A DNA stretch of 64,000 nucleotides from Porticoccus sp002390525 (GCA_943846655.1 OX044352.1:992001-1056000), one strand, 5' to 3'. Positions 53,227-63,292 are shown, counted from the first letter of the stretch. Notes: generated by a model from the sequence alone, not told the origin. Program-made: numbers and translations.

Positions 53227-55401
53227 ATGTCAGAACGCGTCGAAATTTCCGGCTTGCAAGTTGCAAAATCTATTTATAATTTAGTTACCAAGGATATTAT
53301 CCCAGGAACAAATTTGTCTGAAAGTAATTTTTGGCATTCTTTCGCTAAAATTATTGAAAAATTTTCACCCATTAATGAAGCTTTGCTAGTTGAGCGCGAA
53401 AATATGCAGCAAGAAATTGATAGCTGGCACAAGAAAAATATAAAAAATGACTTTAGTTTTTCTGATTACAAGAAGTTCTTACAGAAAATTAATTACCTTG
53501 TTCCTGTTGGTAGCGATTTCAGCATAAATACAAGCAACGTAGATCATGAGATCACCTCTCAGGCCGGACCACAGCTTGTTGTTCCTGTAATGAATGCTAG
53601 ATTTGCTCTGAATGCAGCTAATGCTAGATGGGGAAGCCTGTATGACTCATTATACGGAACTGATGCGATACCAAATGATGGAAAGATTAAAAAAACTAAA
53701 CAATATAATCCTGCTCGTGGTGAAAAAGTGATTTCTTACGGTAAGAGTTTCTTGGACAACTCAGCACCACTAGCAATCGGTTCTCACGCATCAGTAGTTA
53801 GATACTACATTCAAGATGAAATACTTAAAGCGCAACTAGAGGATAATTCAATTACTGGATTATTACATACTGAAAAATTCATTGGATACACTGGGGAACT
53901 GGAATATCCAAAAATAATTTTGATTAAAAACAATAATTTACACTTTGAAATTCATGTTGATAGAGATAGTAATATAGGTGCATTTGATTCTGCTGGTGTT
54001 AAAGATATATATATGGAAGCAGCTTTAACAACGATTATGGATTGTGAAGATTCGGTGGCGGCAGTTGATGCTGAAGACAAAGCTCTAATCTATCATAACT
54101 GGTTAGGTTTAATGAAAGGAGATCTAGAGGAGACATTAATAAAAAATGGTAAATCCATAACTCGAAAAATGAATCCAGATCGAGTTTATAAAGGAGTTAA
54201 TGGAAAAGCTTTGGTTCTTCCAGGGAGAAGTCTTCTTTTTGTTCGTAATGTAGGTCATTTAATGACAAATCCAGCTATATTAGATTCGAAAGGCAAAGAA
54301 GTTCCTGAAGGTATAATGGATGCTGTCTTTACAAGCTTAATCGCAATTCATGATATTAATGGTAATAGTCAATTTTCTAATAGTAAAACGGGCAGTATAT
54401 ATATTGTAAAACCAAAGATGCATGGACCCAAAGAAGTAGCCTTTACTAATAATCTTTTTGATGCTGTCGAGACGGCTTTATCTTTAACTCCTAATACAAT
54501 CAAAGTAGGCATAATGGATGAAGAGCGTCGAACATCAATCAATCTAAAAGAGTGTATACGTCAGGTTAAAGACCGTATTGTATTTATAAATACTGGTTTC
54601 TTAGATAGAACAGGTGACGAAATACACACAAGTATGGAAGCAGGTCCTTTTTCTCCTAAAGATAGGCTTAAGTCTATGCCTTGGATTACAGCTTACGAGG
54701 ATCAAAATGTAGATATTGGTATTTCTTGCGGTTTGGTTGGAAAAGCACAAATCGGTAAAGGTATGTGGGCAATCCCAGAAAATATGGCTGACATGATGGA
54801 GCAAAAAATTAACCACCCTATGTCAGGTGCAAATACAGCATGGGTTCCATCACCTACAGCAGCAGTTCTTCACGCAACTCATTATCACCAGATCGATGTT
54901 TTTGATAGGCAGAAAATTTTATCAAACCGCACACCTGCAAATGTCGATGATATTCTGAGGATTCCTTTGCTCAATGAGCATTTGACTTCGGATCAGATTC
55001 AAAAGGAATTAGATAATAATACACAGGGAATTTTAGGGTACGTTGTTCGCTGGGTTGAACAAGGTGTTGGTTGCTCCAAGGTCCCCGATATTAATAATGT
55101 TGGGTTAATGGAAGACAGAGCAACGCTTAGGATTTCCAGCCAACATATCACTAATTGGTTAAAGCACGGAATTGTTCTTGAAGATCAGGTTATTAGCACA
55201 CTGAAACGCATGGCTAAAATAGTTGATAAACAAAATTCTAATGATCCGTTATACAAAAAAATGTCTATTGACTTCAATGAAAGCAACGCTTTTCAAGCAG
55301 CATGTGATCTAATAATTAATGGAGCAGATCAACCTAGTGGTTATACTGAACCTCTCCTACATGCTTACAGGCAAAAAGTAAAGTTTAAAAATTTGGCTTA
55401 A
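53227..55401 (+). CDS. glcB: Malate synthase G
   Basis: A 724-residue malate synthase of the G form, matching the 723-725 residues of E. coli GlcB and Pseudomonas. Active-site blocks are IKVGIMDEERRTSINL with the catalytic arginine, IVFINTGFLDRTGDEIHTSM, and GKGMWAIPENMADMMEQK, followed by the TAWVPSPTAAVLHATHYH region and a C-terminal plug with the general-base aspartate region. It condenses glyoxylate with acetyl-CoA to malate. It is separated from roxA, convergent, by 6 nt. Confidence 0.97.
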   Translation: MSERVEISGLQVAKSIYNLVTKDIIPGTNLSESNFWHSFAKIIEKFSPINEALLVERENMQQEIDSWHKKNIKNDFSFSDYKKFLQKINYLVPVGSDFSINTSNVDHEITSQAGPQLVVPVMNARFALNAANARWGSLYDSLYGTDAIPNDGKIKKTKQYNPARGEKVISYGKSFLDNSAPLAIGSHASVVRYYIQDEILKAQLEDNSITGLLHTEKFIGYTGELEYPKIILIKNNNLHFEIHVDRDSNIGAFDSAGVKDIYMEAALTTIMDCEDSVAAVDAEDKALIYHNWLGLMKGDLEETLIKNGKSITRKMNPDRVYKGVNGKALVLPGRSLLFVRNVGHLMTNPAILDSKGKEVPEGIMDAVFTSLIAIHDINGNSQFSNSKTGSIYIVKPKMHGPKEVAFTNNLFDAVETALSLTPNTIKVGIMDEERRTSINLKECIRQVKDRIVFINTGFLDRTGDEIHTSMEAGPFSPKDRLKSMPWITAYEDQNVDIGISCGLVGKAQIGKGMWAIPENMADMMEQKINHPMSGANTAWVPSPTAAVLHATHYHQIDVFDRQKILSNRTPANVDDILRIPLLNEHLTSDQIQKELDNNTQGILGYVVRWVEQGVGCSKVPDINNVGLMEDRATLRISSQHITNWLKHGIVLEDQVISTLKRMAKIVDKQNSNDPLYKKMSIDFNESNAFQAACDLIINGADQPSGYTEPLLHAYRQKVKFKNLA

Positions 55402-55407
55402 TAATAA

Positions 55408-56349
55408 TTATTTTTTTCGTTTTTCCCCGTTAATATAGTTTTCTTTACCCAGCTTAGCTAAACGTTTTTCCTTTAACTCTTCGGGTAGCTCTGGAAATTT
55501 TGGTGTTGTCATAAACCTTGCAAACCAATCACCCAATAACTCATCATCATTTTTTAGCTCCTCAAGCATTAATTTAATTTGATAGATAAATTTAGGATTA
55601 ATTGTATTTGTTGCCATATCAAGAGTAAGTGGGGGGTCTCTGTAAAAGATTTCATGGTTCCGTTCCATTAGAGTTTCTGTCAAATCACTAAGCATTTCTT
55701 GGATCGATGGCGATCTAAATCCAACAGAGTATGTGATACAGTCTTTTATTGCTATACCCCAGTGAGCAAGTTTTGGTGGCAAATATAGCATGTCTCCAGT
55801 GTTAAGCAGATATCCTTGCTCTTTTCTGAAATCTTTTATTATGCTTAAAGAGCAGTCACTTAATGTCTCAGTTTCGGCGTTACATAGTTGTCCAATTTGC
55901 CATTCCCTTTGTCCTACGCCTTGAAGTAAAAAAACATCATAATTATCGAAGTGAGGTCCAACATTTCCACCTTCAGGTGAAAAGCTAATCATGATATCTT
56001 CTAGCCTCCATTTCGGTAAAAAATAAAAATATTCTATTAACTCTTTTACTTCGGGACTCCAGAGGTCGACAGCTTGGACTAAAAGTGTCCAATATTTTTT
56101 TGGAAGTTTTTTAAAAGTATCTTCACAGAATGGCCCTCGTTTGAGGACCCAAGAGGCGTATTTTTTTTCTCCAAAAATCAATCTTGATTCAACATCTTTT
56201 TCAAGAGAAAGTCCTGCTAGCTCATCCCCAGTTATGGGCGACAAAAAGTTTGGGATAGCACCTCTTATCAAGAGGGGTTTTTTTTGCCAATATTCGGTTA
56301 AAAATTGTTTTGCAGAAACACCTCCAAGTATTGATGGAAAATCTTCCAT
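55408..56349 (-). CDS. roxA: Ribosomal protein L16 arginine hydroxylase (RoxA/YcfD-type JmjC oxygenase)
   Basis: A 313-residue 2-oxoglutarate/Fe(II)-dependent oxygenase of the bacterial ROX group. The iron-binding facial triad is visible: H133 and D135 in GPHFDNYDVFLLQ, and H196 in YLPPKLAHWGI. The sequence FWQKKPLLIRG-like start (YWQKKPLLIRGAIPNF) is a hallmark. RoxA hydroxylates an arginine of ribosomal protein L16. It sits downstream of purB on the same strand, with a 56-nt gap. The C-terminus is highly basic (EKRLAKLGKENYINGEKRKK). Confidence 0.92.
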   Translation of the reverse strand: MEDFPSILGGVSAKQFLTEYWQKKPLLIRGAIPNFLSPITGDELAGLSLEKDVESRLIFGEKKYASWVLKRGPFCEDTFKKLPKKYWTLLVQAVDLWSPEVKELIEYFYFLPKWRLEDIMISFSPEGGNVGPHFDNYDVFLLQGVGQREWQIGQLCNAETETLSDCSLSIIKDFRKEQGYLLNTGDMLYLPPKLAHWGIAIKDCITYSVGFRSPSIQEMLSDLTETLMERNHEIFYRDPPLTLDMATNTINPKFIYQIKLMLEELKNDDELLGDWFARFMTTPKFPELPEELKEKRLAKLGKENYINGEKRKK

Positions 56350-56405
56350 TGAGAGTTCCTCAAGATTAATTTATGGAGAAATGGTTTACCAAGTTATAAA
56401 GTTAT

Positions 56406-57785
56406 TTATATCTTTTTTGCTTGATTTGCTGCATTACCAGTGTAATTTGAAGGCGAAAGGGTGCGAAGTCTCTCCTTTGCTTCTTCTGGAATCTCAAGAC
56501 TTTCGATGAAATCCAATAATAGAATATTATCTATATTTTTTCCTCTGGTTAAAGCTTTAAGTTTTTCGTATGGTTCAGAAATGCCATAGCGACGCATTAC
56601 TGTTTGTATCGGTTCAGCTAGAATTTCCCAATTATAGTTTAATTCATCAGATATGAGCTGTTGATTGATTTCTAATTTATCGATGCCTTTAATTGTAGCT
56701 TTATAGGCTATTTGACTATAACCAAAACCCACACCCATATTTCGAAGGACTGTTGAGTCAGTCAAATCACGTTGCCAACGAGATATAGGTAATTTCTGCG
56801 CTAAGTGCGAAAATAATGCATTTGCTAAACCTAGGTTACCTTCAGAGTTCTCGAAATCTATTGGATTGACTTTATGAGGCATAGTTGATGAGCCAATTTC
56901 TCCAGCTATAGTTTTTTGCTTAAAGTAACCGAGGGATATATATCCCCATATGTCTCTATTAAAATCAATAAGAATATTATTAAAACGGCAAATTGCATTA
57001 AATAACTCAGCAATAAAATCATGGGGCTCAATTTGTGTTGTGAACGGATTCCAGTCAAGACCAAGTTCGTTAACGAACTGTTCAGCATTAGCTTCCCAGT
57101 TTATGTCAGGATAAGCTACCAAATGAGCGTTATAGTTGCCAACAGCACCATTAATTTTACCCAACAAAGAAATATTTTTAATCTGTAAGATTTGACGTTT
57201 TAATCGAAAGGCTGTGTTCGCTAACTCTTTGCCAACTGTTGTTGTTGAAGCTGGTTGCCCGTGTGTATGGGAAAGCATCGGTATATCTGCATATTCTCTC
57301 GCCAGGTCAGAAATTTTTAGTATTATTTTTTCACCATACGGTATCAAAAAATCATCTCTACCATTTTTAAGCATTAAGGCATAAGAAAGATTATTTATAT
57401 CTTCCGAAGTACAAGCAAAATGAACAAATTCAGAAATTTTTAATAGCTCATTATTCGCTGAAATTTTTTCTTTTATGAAATACTCGACGGCTTTAACATC
57501 ATGATTTGTTGTTTTTTCAATTTCTTTGATACGTGTTGCATCTTGGATACTAAAATTTGAATACAATGAATTGAGAGTAGTACTAGCCTCAATACTTAAG
57601 GTGGGTATTTCTTTAATATCATCATTTTTTGCTAGAAAAATAAGCCAACATACCTCTACTAAAACTCGTTGTTTTATCAGCGCATACTCACTAAAAACTG
57701 ATCGTAAATCTTCAGTTTTACAAGCATAACGGCCGTCTACCGGTGATATTGCTGTTAAATTTGATAATTTCATTTTTCTTTCCAA
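56406..57785 (-). CDS. purB: Adenylosuccinate lyase
   Basis: A 459-residue fumarase-superfamily enzyme acting twice in purine synthesis (SAICAR to AICAR, adenylosuccinate to AMP). It begins LSNLTAISPVDGRYACKTEDLR like E. coli PurB. It holds TSEDINNLSYALML and SHTHGQPASTTTVGKELANTA, and the signature loop GSSTMPHKVNPIDFENSEGN with the catalytic serine. Gene order hflD-purB on the same strand matches E. coli and Pseudomonas. Confidence 0.97.
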   Translation of the reverse strand: MERKMKLSNLTAISPVDGRYACKTEDLRSVFSEYALIKQRVLVEVCWLIFLAKNDDIKEIPTLSIEASTTLNSLYSNFSIQDATRIKEIEKTTNHDVKAVEYFIKEKISANNELLKISEFVHFACTSEDINNLSYALMLKNGRDDFLIPYGEKIILKISDLAREYADIPMLSHTHGQPASTTTVGKELANTAFRLKRQILQIKNISLLGKINGAVGNYNAHLVAYPDINWEANAEQFVNELGLDWNPFTTQIEPHDFIAELFNAICRFNNILIDFNRDIWGYISLGYFKQKTIAGEIGSSTMPHKVNPIDFENSEGNLGLANALFSHLAQKLPISRWQRDLTDSTVLRNMGVGFGYSQIAYKATIKGIDKLEINQQLISDELNYNWEILAEPIQTVMRRYGISEPYEKLKALTRGKNIDNILLLDFIESLEIPEEAKERLRTLSPSNYTGNAANQAKKI

Positions 57786-57918
57786 TCAATATTCTGCCAT
57801 TATCAATAAATAGTTATCTAATGATTAATATTTTATAATAATTTCCATAAAATTTCAGATCTATGTTGATAATTATATAAAAATCATGTCCTAGTTTTAG
57901 TTTTCCTGTATATCTGCG

Positions 57919-58536
57919 CTAAAAATTTTTTATTTGTTCTAGTATATGTTTTTTATTAAGAACCAGCTGATATCTTTTCCCACCCAGTTGATGAAAGAGT
58001 ATCGCTGAGCGTACCCCAGAAAACAATAGACACCTAATCCGATAGACAATTTGATCTTGTTTGAGATATTTAAAATTTCCATTGATATTTATACGAAAAA
58101 AATATGTCCCAAAACTATCTTGATAGATTTGTGAGATGCTTGCTATTATATTCGGATGAATGATAGAAAAATCTTCTATTTGTTTGGCAGTCACTTCAAG
58201 CCTTTTTTTTATCATCATCAACATTCGTTTATCTTTTTGTAATTTTTTTGCCAAGTGCATTACTCCTATCGCATAACGGAGAATCTCTGACAATTTCTCT
58301 CTATGTTTTGATGCTATAAGGTTTTTAATTGAATCAATTCCATGATGAAGGCCCTCTACTGATCCATATACATCCAATATATTTTCTGTATTTTGATTAA
58401 ATAGAACCTGTATATTATTTTTCAGGTTCTGCTCAGTTATTAGCCCGTATCTTGATAAGTTACTTACGAGGTAACAAGATTGAAAGATTCCAGATAAAGC
58501 AATAATTTGATTTTTTTCTGGTTTTTTGAAGATCAT
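57919..58536 (-). CDS. hflD: High frequency lysogenization protein HflD homolog
   Basis: A 205-residue, largely helical protein fitting HflD: the start NQIIALSGIFQSCYLVSNLSRYG, the middle SEILRYAIGVMHLAKKLQKDKRML and the C-terminal LKQDQIVYRIRCLLFSGVRSAILFHQLGGKRYQLV. HflD is a peripheral membrane protein; in E. coli it binds phage lambda CII, but its wider role is unclear. It lies between mnmA (34 nt) and purB (133 nt), the conserved order. Confidence 0.92.
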   Translation of the reverse strand: MIFKKPEKNQIIALSGIFQSCYLVSNLSRYGLITEQNLKNNIQVLFNQNTENILDVYGSVEGLHHGIDSIKNLIASKHREKLSEILRYAIGVMHLAKKLQKDKRMLMMIKKRLEVTAKQIEDFSIIHPNIIASISQIYQDSFGTYFFRININGNFKYLKQDQIVYRIRCLLFSGVRSAILFHQLGGKRYQLVLNKKHILEQIKNF

Positions 58537-58570
58537 TCAGCACCCTATTAACTATATATTTCTTTTGAAC

Positions 58571-59716
58571 TTAAACATTCCAAGTCTCTTCAATTACCCC
58601 TCCACCAAGACATAAATTTTCTTGATAAAGCACAATAAACTGTCCGGGTGTTACTGCCCGTTGTGGGTCACTAAATGTTATTTGATATCCCTGTCTTTTT
58701 TTTATGACGCTGCACTTTTGATCGGTTTGTCGGTAACGATTTTTAGCTTTGCAAGATAACCCTTTGGCTAGCTTACCTTCAATTTCCTTGGAGACCCCAT
58801 TAATCCAATGAATATCAGAAACTCTTAGCCTGTTTGAGAAAAGTAATGGATTGTTTGTCCCTTGAGCAACGATCAGCACATTGCGTAATAAATCCTTTTT
58901 TATGACATACCAAGGGCTATCATCTGACCCCTTAAGGCCTCCAATTCCCAACCCTTGTCTTTGTCCAATTGTGTGGTACATTAATCCATTGTGGTGTCCG
59001 ATAACATCCCCACTGGAGGATTCAATCTTTCCTGGCTGAGCGGGTAGATATTTTTGAAGAAAATCTTTAAACCTTCTTTCCCCGATGAAGCAGATACCAG
59101 TTGAATCTTTCTTCGTCGCTGTTGTCAAGCCGTGTTCTTCTGCAATTTTTCTGACTTCAGTTTTGAGCATTTTACCAATTGGAAATAGTGTTTTTGAAAA
59201 CGCTTTTTCATCCACAGCATGCAGGAAATAACTTTGATCTTTTGTGCTATCAACTCCCTTGAGTAGGTATGTTCTACCTTCTTGTTCTATTTTCTGGGCA
59301 TAATGACCTGTAGCGATATAGTCTGCACCTAGTATTTGCGCATAATTTAAAAAGATTTTGAATTTAATTTCTCTGTTGCATAAAATATCAGGATTCGGAG
59401 TTCTTCCATTCTTATATTCATTCAAAAAATCTTCAAATACATTATCCCAGTATTCATGTGCAAAGTTTGCAGTATGAAAAGGAATTTTTAATAAATCAGC
59501 CACCGATTTAGCATCCAGCATATCTTGTTCAGCTGAACAGTATTGCGATCCATCATCCTCATCCCAGTTTTTCATAAAGAGACCCTCAACAGTGTAACCT
59601 TGCTGCTTGAGTAAAAGGGCTGTTACAGACGAATCAACTCCTCCTGACATACCAACAATAACTTTTGGCATAGAAATTTCTTCACTAGCACTATTTTTCT
59701 TGTTTGGGTGATCCAT
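58571..59716 (-). CDS. mnmA: tRNA-specific 2-thiouridylase MnmA
   Basis: A 381-residue enzyme that thiolates U34 of tRNA-Lys, Glu and Gln. The PP-loop is GMSGGVDSS (residues 22-30 from the first ATG). The catalytic cysteines are in TPNPDILCNREIKF and STGICFIGERRF. The C-terminal RYRQ and the final CLGGGVIEE are typical. An in-frame ATG at 59671 (MPKVIVGMSGG) is an alternative start; N-terminal extensions vary in the family and neither start has a strong ribosome binding site. It is upstream of hflD. Confidence 0.95.
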   Translation of the reverse strand: MDHPNKKNSASEEISMPKVIVGMSGGVDSSVTALLLKQQGYTVEGLFMKNWDEDDGSQYCSAEQDMLDAKSVADLLKIPFHTANFAHEYWDNVFEDFLNEYKNGRTPNPDILCNREIKFKIFLNYAQILGADYIATGHYAQKIEQEGRTYLLKGVDSTKDQSYFLHAVDEKAFSKTLFPIGKMLKTEVRKIAEEHGLTTATKKDSTGICFIGERRFKDFLQKYLPAQPGKIESSSGDVIGHHNGLMYHTIGQRQGLGIGGLKGSDDSPWYVIKKDLLRNVLIVAQGTNNPLLFSNRLRVSDIHWINGVSKEIEGKLAKGLSCKAKNRYRQTDQKCSVIKKRQGYQITFSDPQRAVTPGQFIVLYQENLCLGGGVIEETWNV

Positions 59717-59784
59717 ATAGATACAGATTTCTTAAGATAATTTACGGATAATAATATTTAGAATAGTTTAATATTTTTGATTAC

Positions 59785-60351
59785 TCATGTTCTACTATTT
59801 TTTTGAGGTAAATTTACTTTCTCATATCGATATTCCCCAGGTACAATGTTTTTGAGCCCCCAAGGCCCAACACTGATTCTAATTAAGCGTAGAGTAGGGA
59901 AGCCAACATCAGCGGTCATTCTTCTTATTTGTCTATTTTTACCTTCATGTATACGAAGCTCTATCCAGCTTGTTGGTAGTTTTTTTCTAGTTCTAATTGG
60001 TGGATTTCTTTCCCAAAGTTTAGGTTCACTTATCTCTTTTGCTTTTGCTGGACGAGTAATACCATCTTTTAGTAAAACACCAGTGGATAAAGCACTAATT
60101 GCTGACGAAGTGATTTGTCCCTCAACCTGGACAAGGTAAGTTTTTTCTATTTTATATTTTGGATGTGTAATTTGAGTCTTAAGTGCACCGTCACTGGATA
60201 ACAATAAAAGTCCTTCAGAATCATGATCCAATCTACCCATTGGATAAATATTAGGTATATTCAGATATCTTTTTAATCCGATGTGTCCGTCGTGATCTAA
60301 AAACTGACTTAAAACACCATAGGGTTTATTGAAAACTACAAGATCAACCAT
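59785..60351 (-). CDS. rluE: 23S rRNA pseudouridine(2457) synthase RluE-like
   Basis: A 188-residue RsuA-family pseudouridine synthase without an S4 domain. The catalytic aspartate is in PMGRLDHDSEGLLLLSSDG. The NKPYGVLSQF start, KTYLVQVEG, and HEGKNRQIRRMTADVGFPTLRLIRISVG also fit RluE or a close paralog. It modifies 23S rRNA in the peptidyl-transferase region. It precedes mnmA by 68 nt, likely cotranscribed. Confidence 0.9.
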   Translation of the reverse strand: MVDLVVFNKPYGVLSQFLDHDGHIGLKRYLNIPNIYPMGRLDHDSEGLLLLSSDGALKTQITHPKYKIEKTYLVQVEGQITSSAISALSTGVLLKDGITRPAKAKEISEPKLWERNPPIRTRKKLPTSWIELRIHEGKNRQIRRMTADVGFPTLRLIRISVGPWGLKNIVPGEYRYEKVNLPQKNSRT

Positions 60352-60515
60352 TGTATTTACGAAACCTCATAAAAAAGTTGTACATCTTTGAAGGCTTATT
60401 GTCATTATAATTTTAAAGAATTTGAAATATCTAAAAATATCTCTAATATCTATCTTGTTTTTTTGATTATTTGGCCCAACATCATTTTTATAGTATTTTA
60501 ACAAGAAGATAATAA

Positions 60516-60544
60516 TTGATGCATTGCTTATCTTTAGTTTTAAT
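60516..60544 (+). promoter_or_regulatory. Possible sigma-70 promoter for clpS-clpA
   Basis: TTGATG (60516-60521) and TTTAAT (60539-60544) are separated by 17 nt, matching four and five consensus bases. It is the best pair seen in the AT-rich 288-nt gap between rluE and clpS. No sigma-32 element was seen. Confidence 0.4.
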
Positions 60545-60639
60545 GAATAATTGTGTGTAATAAAATTACTAAGAACAAAATTTAAGGCCAAAAAAAAGTT
60601 TCTTTTAAGAGTATTAATGTATTTATGTAGGTGTTTTCA

Positions 60640-60990
60640 ATGATCAGATTTGGTGATAAAAATTCTGAAGATGACGCAGATTATACTGTTGGCGATACTG
60701 CATTATTAGAAGAAAAAGAACCAAAATTAAAGAAGCCACCACTATATAAAGTAATTATATTTAATGATGATTACACACCTATGGAATTTGTAGTTATCCT
60801 CTTAAAACAGGTCTTTTCTATGAATTATGAGGCTGCAACAAGAATAATGTTAAAAGTGCACACCGAAGGTAAGGCTGTTTGTGCCGTATATGTTCGTGAT
60901 ATAGCTGAGACTAAAGCACAACAAGTAAGAGAGCTTGCTAGAGAAAACGAACATCCGCTAAGATGTGAAATTGAGCCTGTATGTGATTAA
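60640..60990 (+). CDS. clpS: ATP-dependent Clp protease adaptor ClpS
   Basis: A 116-residue adaptor. The core is PLYKVIIFNDDYTPMEFVV with the N-degron-binding ND..T.M residues, followed by the second pocket element KVHTEGKAVCAVYVRDIAETK. ClpS binds proteins whose N-terminal residue is Leu, Phe, Tyr or Trp and delivers them to ClpA. The ATG 60640 has AGGTG upstream; a GTG three codons earlier is less likely. It is 21 nt before clpA. Confidence 0.96.
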   Translation: MIRFGDKNSEDDADYTVGDTALLEEKEPKLKKPPLYKVIIFNDDYTPMEFVVILLKQVFSMNYEAATRIMLKVHTEGKAVCAVYVRDIAETKAQQVRELARENEHPLRCEIEPVCD

Positions 60991-61011
60991 TCAAATAAGG
61001 ACTGGATATAT

Positions 61012-63285
61012 ATGTTAAGCAAAGAACTAGAGCTAACCCTTAATGATGCTTACAAGGTTGCTGCTGAAAAGCGACACGAATTTATGACTGTGGAGCATTT
61101 ATTTTTAGCACTTCTTGAAAATGAGTCAGCTGTCAGTATTTTAAAATCTTGTGGTGCAGACACTGAAATGCTAAAAAAGGATTTAGAGGATTTTATTGAT
61201 TCTACTCCCCTTATTGAGCCTGAAAGTGAAGATCAGTCTGTAAAGCCAACACTTGGTTTTCAAAGAGTTTTGCAGAGGGCGGTTTTTCATGTGCAGTCTT
61301 CAGGAAATAAAGAGGTTCAAGGTTGTAATGTTCTTGTTGCAATCTTTAGTGAACAAGAGAGTCAGTCAGTTTACTTTCTACGTGCTCAAAGTATAAACAG
61401 AATTGATGTAGTTAATATTATATCCCATGGTACATCCGGATACGCAGATGACTCCGAAGAAATTTTAGATGAAGGTGCAGCTCAAGATGAAACATCTGAA
61501 TCTAAGAGGACTAAGAAACTAAGTTTGCTTGATCAATTTACCACCAACTTAAATATAGAAGCAGAGCAGGGGAATATAGATCCTCTGATAGGTCGAAGTC
61601 ACGAAATTCAAAGGGTTTCCCAAATATTAGCCCGACGTAGAAAAAATAATCCCCTGCTTGTTGGAGAGGCAGGTGTTGGAAAAACTGCTATTGCTGAAGG
61701 CTTAGCAAAAATGATAGTTGATGGTAAAGCGGCACATGTTCTTTCTGATTCTATAGTTTATTCACTTGATGTAGGAGATTTACTTGCCGGTACAAAGTAC
61801 AGAGGAGACTTTGAAAAACGATTTAAAGGTATCTTAGCTGAGTTAAAAGCAAAAGATAAAGCTATTCTTTTTATAGATGAAATACATACTATAATTGGAG
61901 CTGGAGCTACTTCTGGTGGTGTGATGGACGCCTCTAATTTGTTGAAGCCTATTCTTACTTCTGGCCATATTCGTTGTATAGGTTCTACGACTTACCAAGA
62001 GTATAGAGGAGTTTTTGAGAAGGATAGGGCGCTATCAAGACGCTTTCAAAAAATAGATGTTCCAGAACCGTCTAATGAAGAAACTATAGAAATTCTTAAG
62101 GGCTTAAAATCTAGATTCGAGGAACACCATAACCTGCGTTTTTCACAATCTGCTTTGAAATCAGCAGTAAATCTTTCATCAAAGCATATAACTGACAGAT
62201 ATCTGCCTGATAAGGCTATTGATATCATAGATGAAGCTGGTGCACATCAACAGCTATTGACTACATCAAAACGAAAAAAACTTATTGGGGTTTCTGATAT
62301 CGAAAGTATTGTTGCAAAGATCGCAAGAATACCAGCGAAAAGTATATCTTCGTCGGATATGATGCAATTAGAAAATTTAGAAGAAAATTTAAAGATGGTT
62401 GTTTTTGGTCAAAATCAAGCTATATCTGCCATAGCTAGCTCAATAAAACTATCACGTGCAGGGTTAAGAGATTCAGGCAAACCCATTGGATCATTCTTAT
62501 TTGCTGGTCCTACTGGAGTTGGTAAAACAGAGTTATCTAAACAGCTATCAGAAATAATGGGTATTAAAATGTTAAGGTTTGATATGTCCGAATATATGGA
62601 GAGGCACACTGTTTCTCGTTTAATTGGGGCTCCACCTGGTTACGTTGGTTTTGATCAAGGGGGCCTTTTAACAGATGCCGTCACCAAAAACCCTTATGCA
62701 GTGATCCTGCTCGACGAAATCGAAAAGGCACATCCAGAGGTCTTTAATTTGTTGTTGCAAGTTATGGATCACGGTACATTAACAGACAATAATGGACGTA
62801 AGGCTGATTTTAGAAATGTCATATTGATTATGACTACTAATGCTGGCTCTTTTGAAATGAGTCGTTCTTCTATGGGGTTTGCAAAACAGGATCATAAAAC
62901 CGATGGAATGGAAGCGATAAAAAATCTATTCACACCTGAATTTCGTAATCGTCTTGATAGCATCATACAATTTAACCCATTGGGCATGGATGTTATAACT
63001 ACCGTAGTTGATAAATTTTTATGCCAATTACAACAACAGCTTGACGAAAAACGTGTAGTTCTTGAAGTCGATAATGAGGCTCAAGAATGGCTTGCCACCA
63101 ATGGTTATGACGAAAAGATGGGCGCAAGGCCAATGCAGAGGCTAATTCTTGAGAAAATTAGAAAACCACTATCGGAAAAAGTGCTATTTGGAGATCTCAC
63201 TAATGGTGGCACAATAAGAGTGTTCGTGGAGAATGATGAGATTAAGACTGAAATTATAAAGGAAAGTGAAGCTGCTGCTTTCTGA
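61012..63285 (+). CDS. clpA: ATP-dependent Clp protease ATP-binding subunit ClpA
   Basis: A 757-residue AAA+ unfoldase with an N-domain for ClpS (residues 1-145) and two ATPase modules. The first Walker A is GEAGVGKT (218-225) with LFIDEIHT, and the second is GPTGVGKT (about 500) with ILLDEIEKAHPEV. The ClpP-binding loop area and sensor motifs follow; length equals E. coli ClpA (758). It feeds ClpP for degradation. clpP itself is not in the window. It converges with infA with a 7-nt gap. Confidence 0.98.
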   Translation: MLSKELELTLNDAYKVAAEKRHEFMTVEHLFLALLENESAVSILKSCGADTEMLKKDLEDFIDSTPLIEPESEDQSVKPTLGFQRVLQRAVFHVQSSGNKEVQGCNVLVAIFSEQESQSVYFLRAQSINRIDVVNIISHGTSGYADDSEEILDEGAAQDETSESKRTKKLSLLDQFTTNLNIEAEQGNIDPLIGRSHEIQRVSQILARRRKNNPLLVGEAGVGKTAIAEGLAKMIVDGKAAHVLSDSIVYSLDVGDLLAGTKYRGDFEKRFKGILAELKAKDKAILFIDEIHTIIGAGATSGGVMDASNLLKPILTSGHIRCIGSTTYQEYRGVFEKDRALSRRFQKIDVPEPSNEETIEILKGLKSRFEEHHNLRFSQSALKSAVNLSSKHITDRYLPDKAIDIIDEAGAHQQLLTTSKRKKLIGVSDIESIVAKIARIPAKSISSSDMMQLENLEENLKMVVFGQNQAISAIASSIKLSRAGLRDSGKPIGSFLFAGPTGVGKTELSKQLSEIMGIKMLRFDMSEYMERHTVSRLIGAPPGYVGFDQGGLLTDAVTKNPYAVILLDEIEKAHPEVFNLLLQVMDHGTLTDNNGRKADFRNVILIMTTNAGSFEMSRSSMGFAKQDHKTDGMEAIKNLFTPEFRNRLDSIIQFNPLGMDVITTVVDKFLCQLQQQLDEKRVVLEVDNEAQEWLATNGYDEKMGARPMQRLILEKIRKPLSEKVLFGDLTNGGTIRVFVENDEIKTEIIKESEAAAF

Positions 63286-63292
63286 TACCTAT

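Noticed and set aside
60367..60591. A 74-codon ORF on the minus strand in the rluE-clpS gap
   Set aside because: Composition is low-complexity AT-rich, there is no ribosome binding site or recognisable motif, and it overlaps the likely clpS promoter; treated as a chance ORF.
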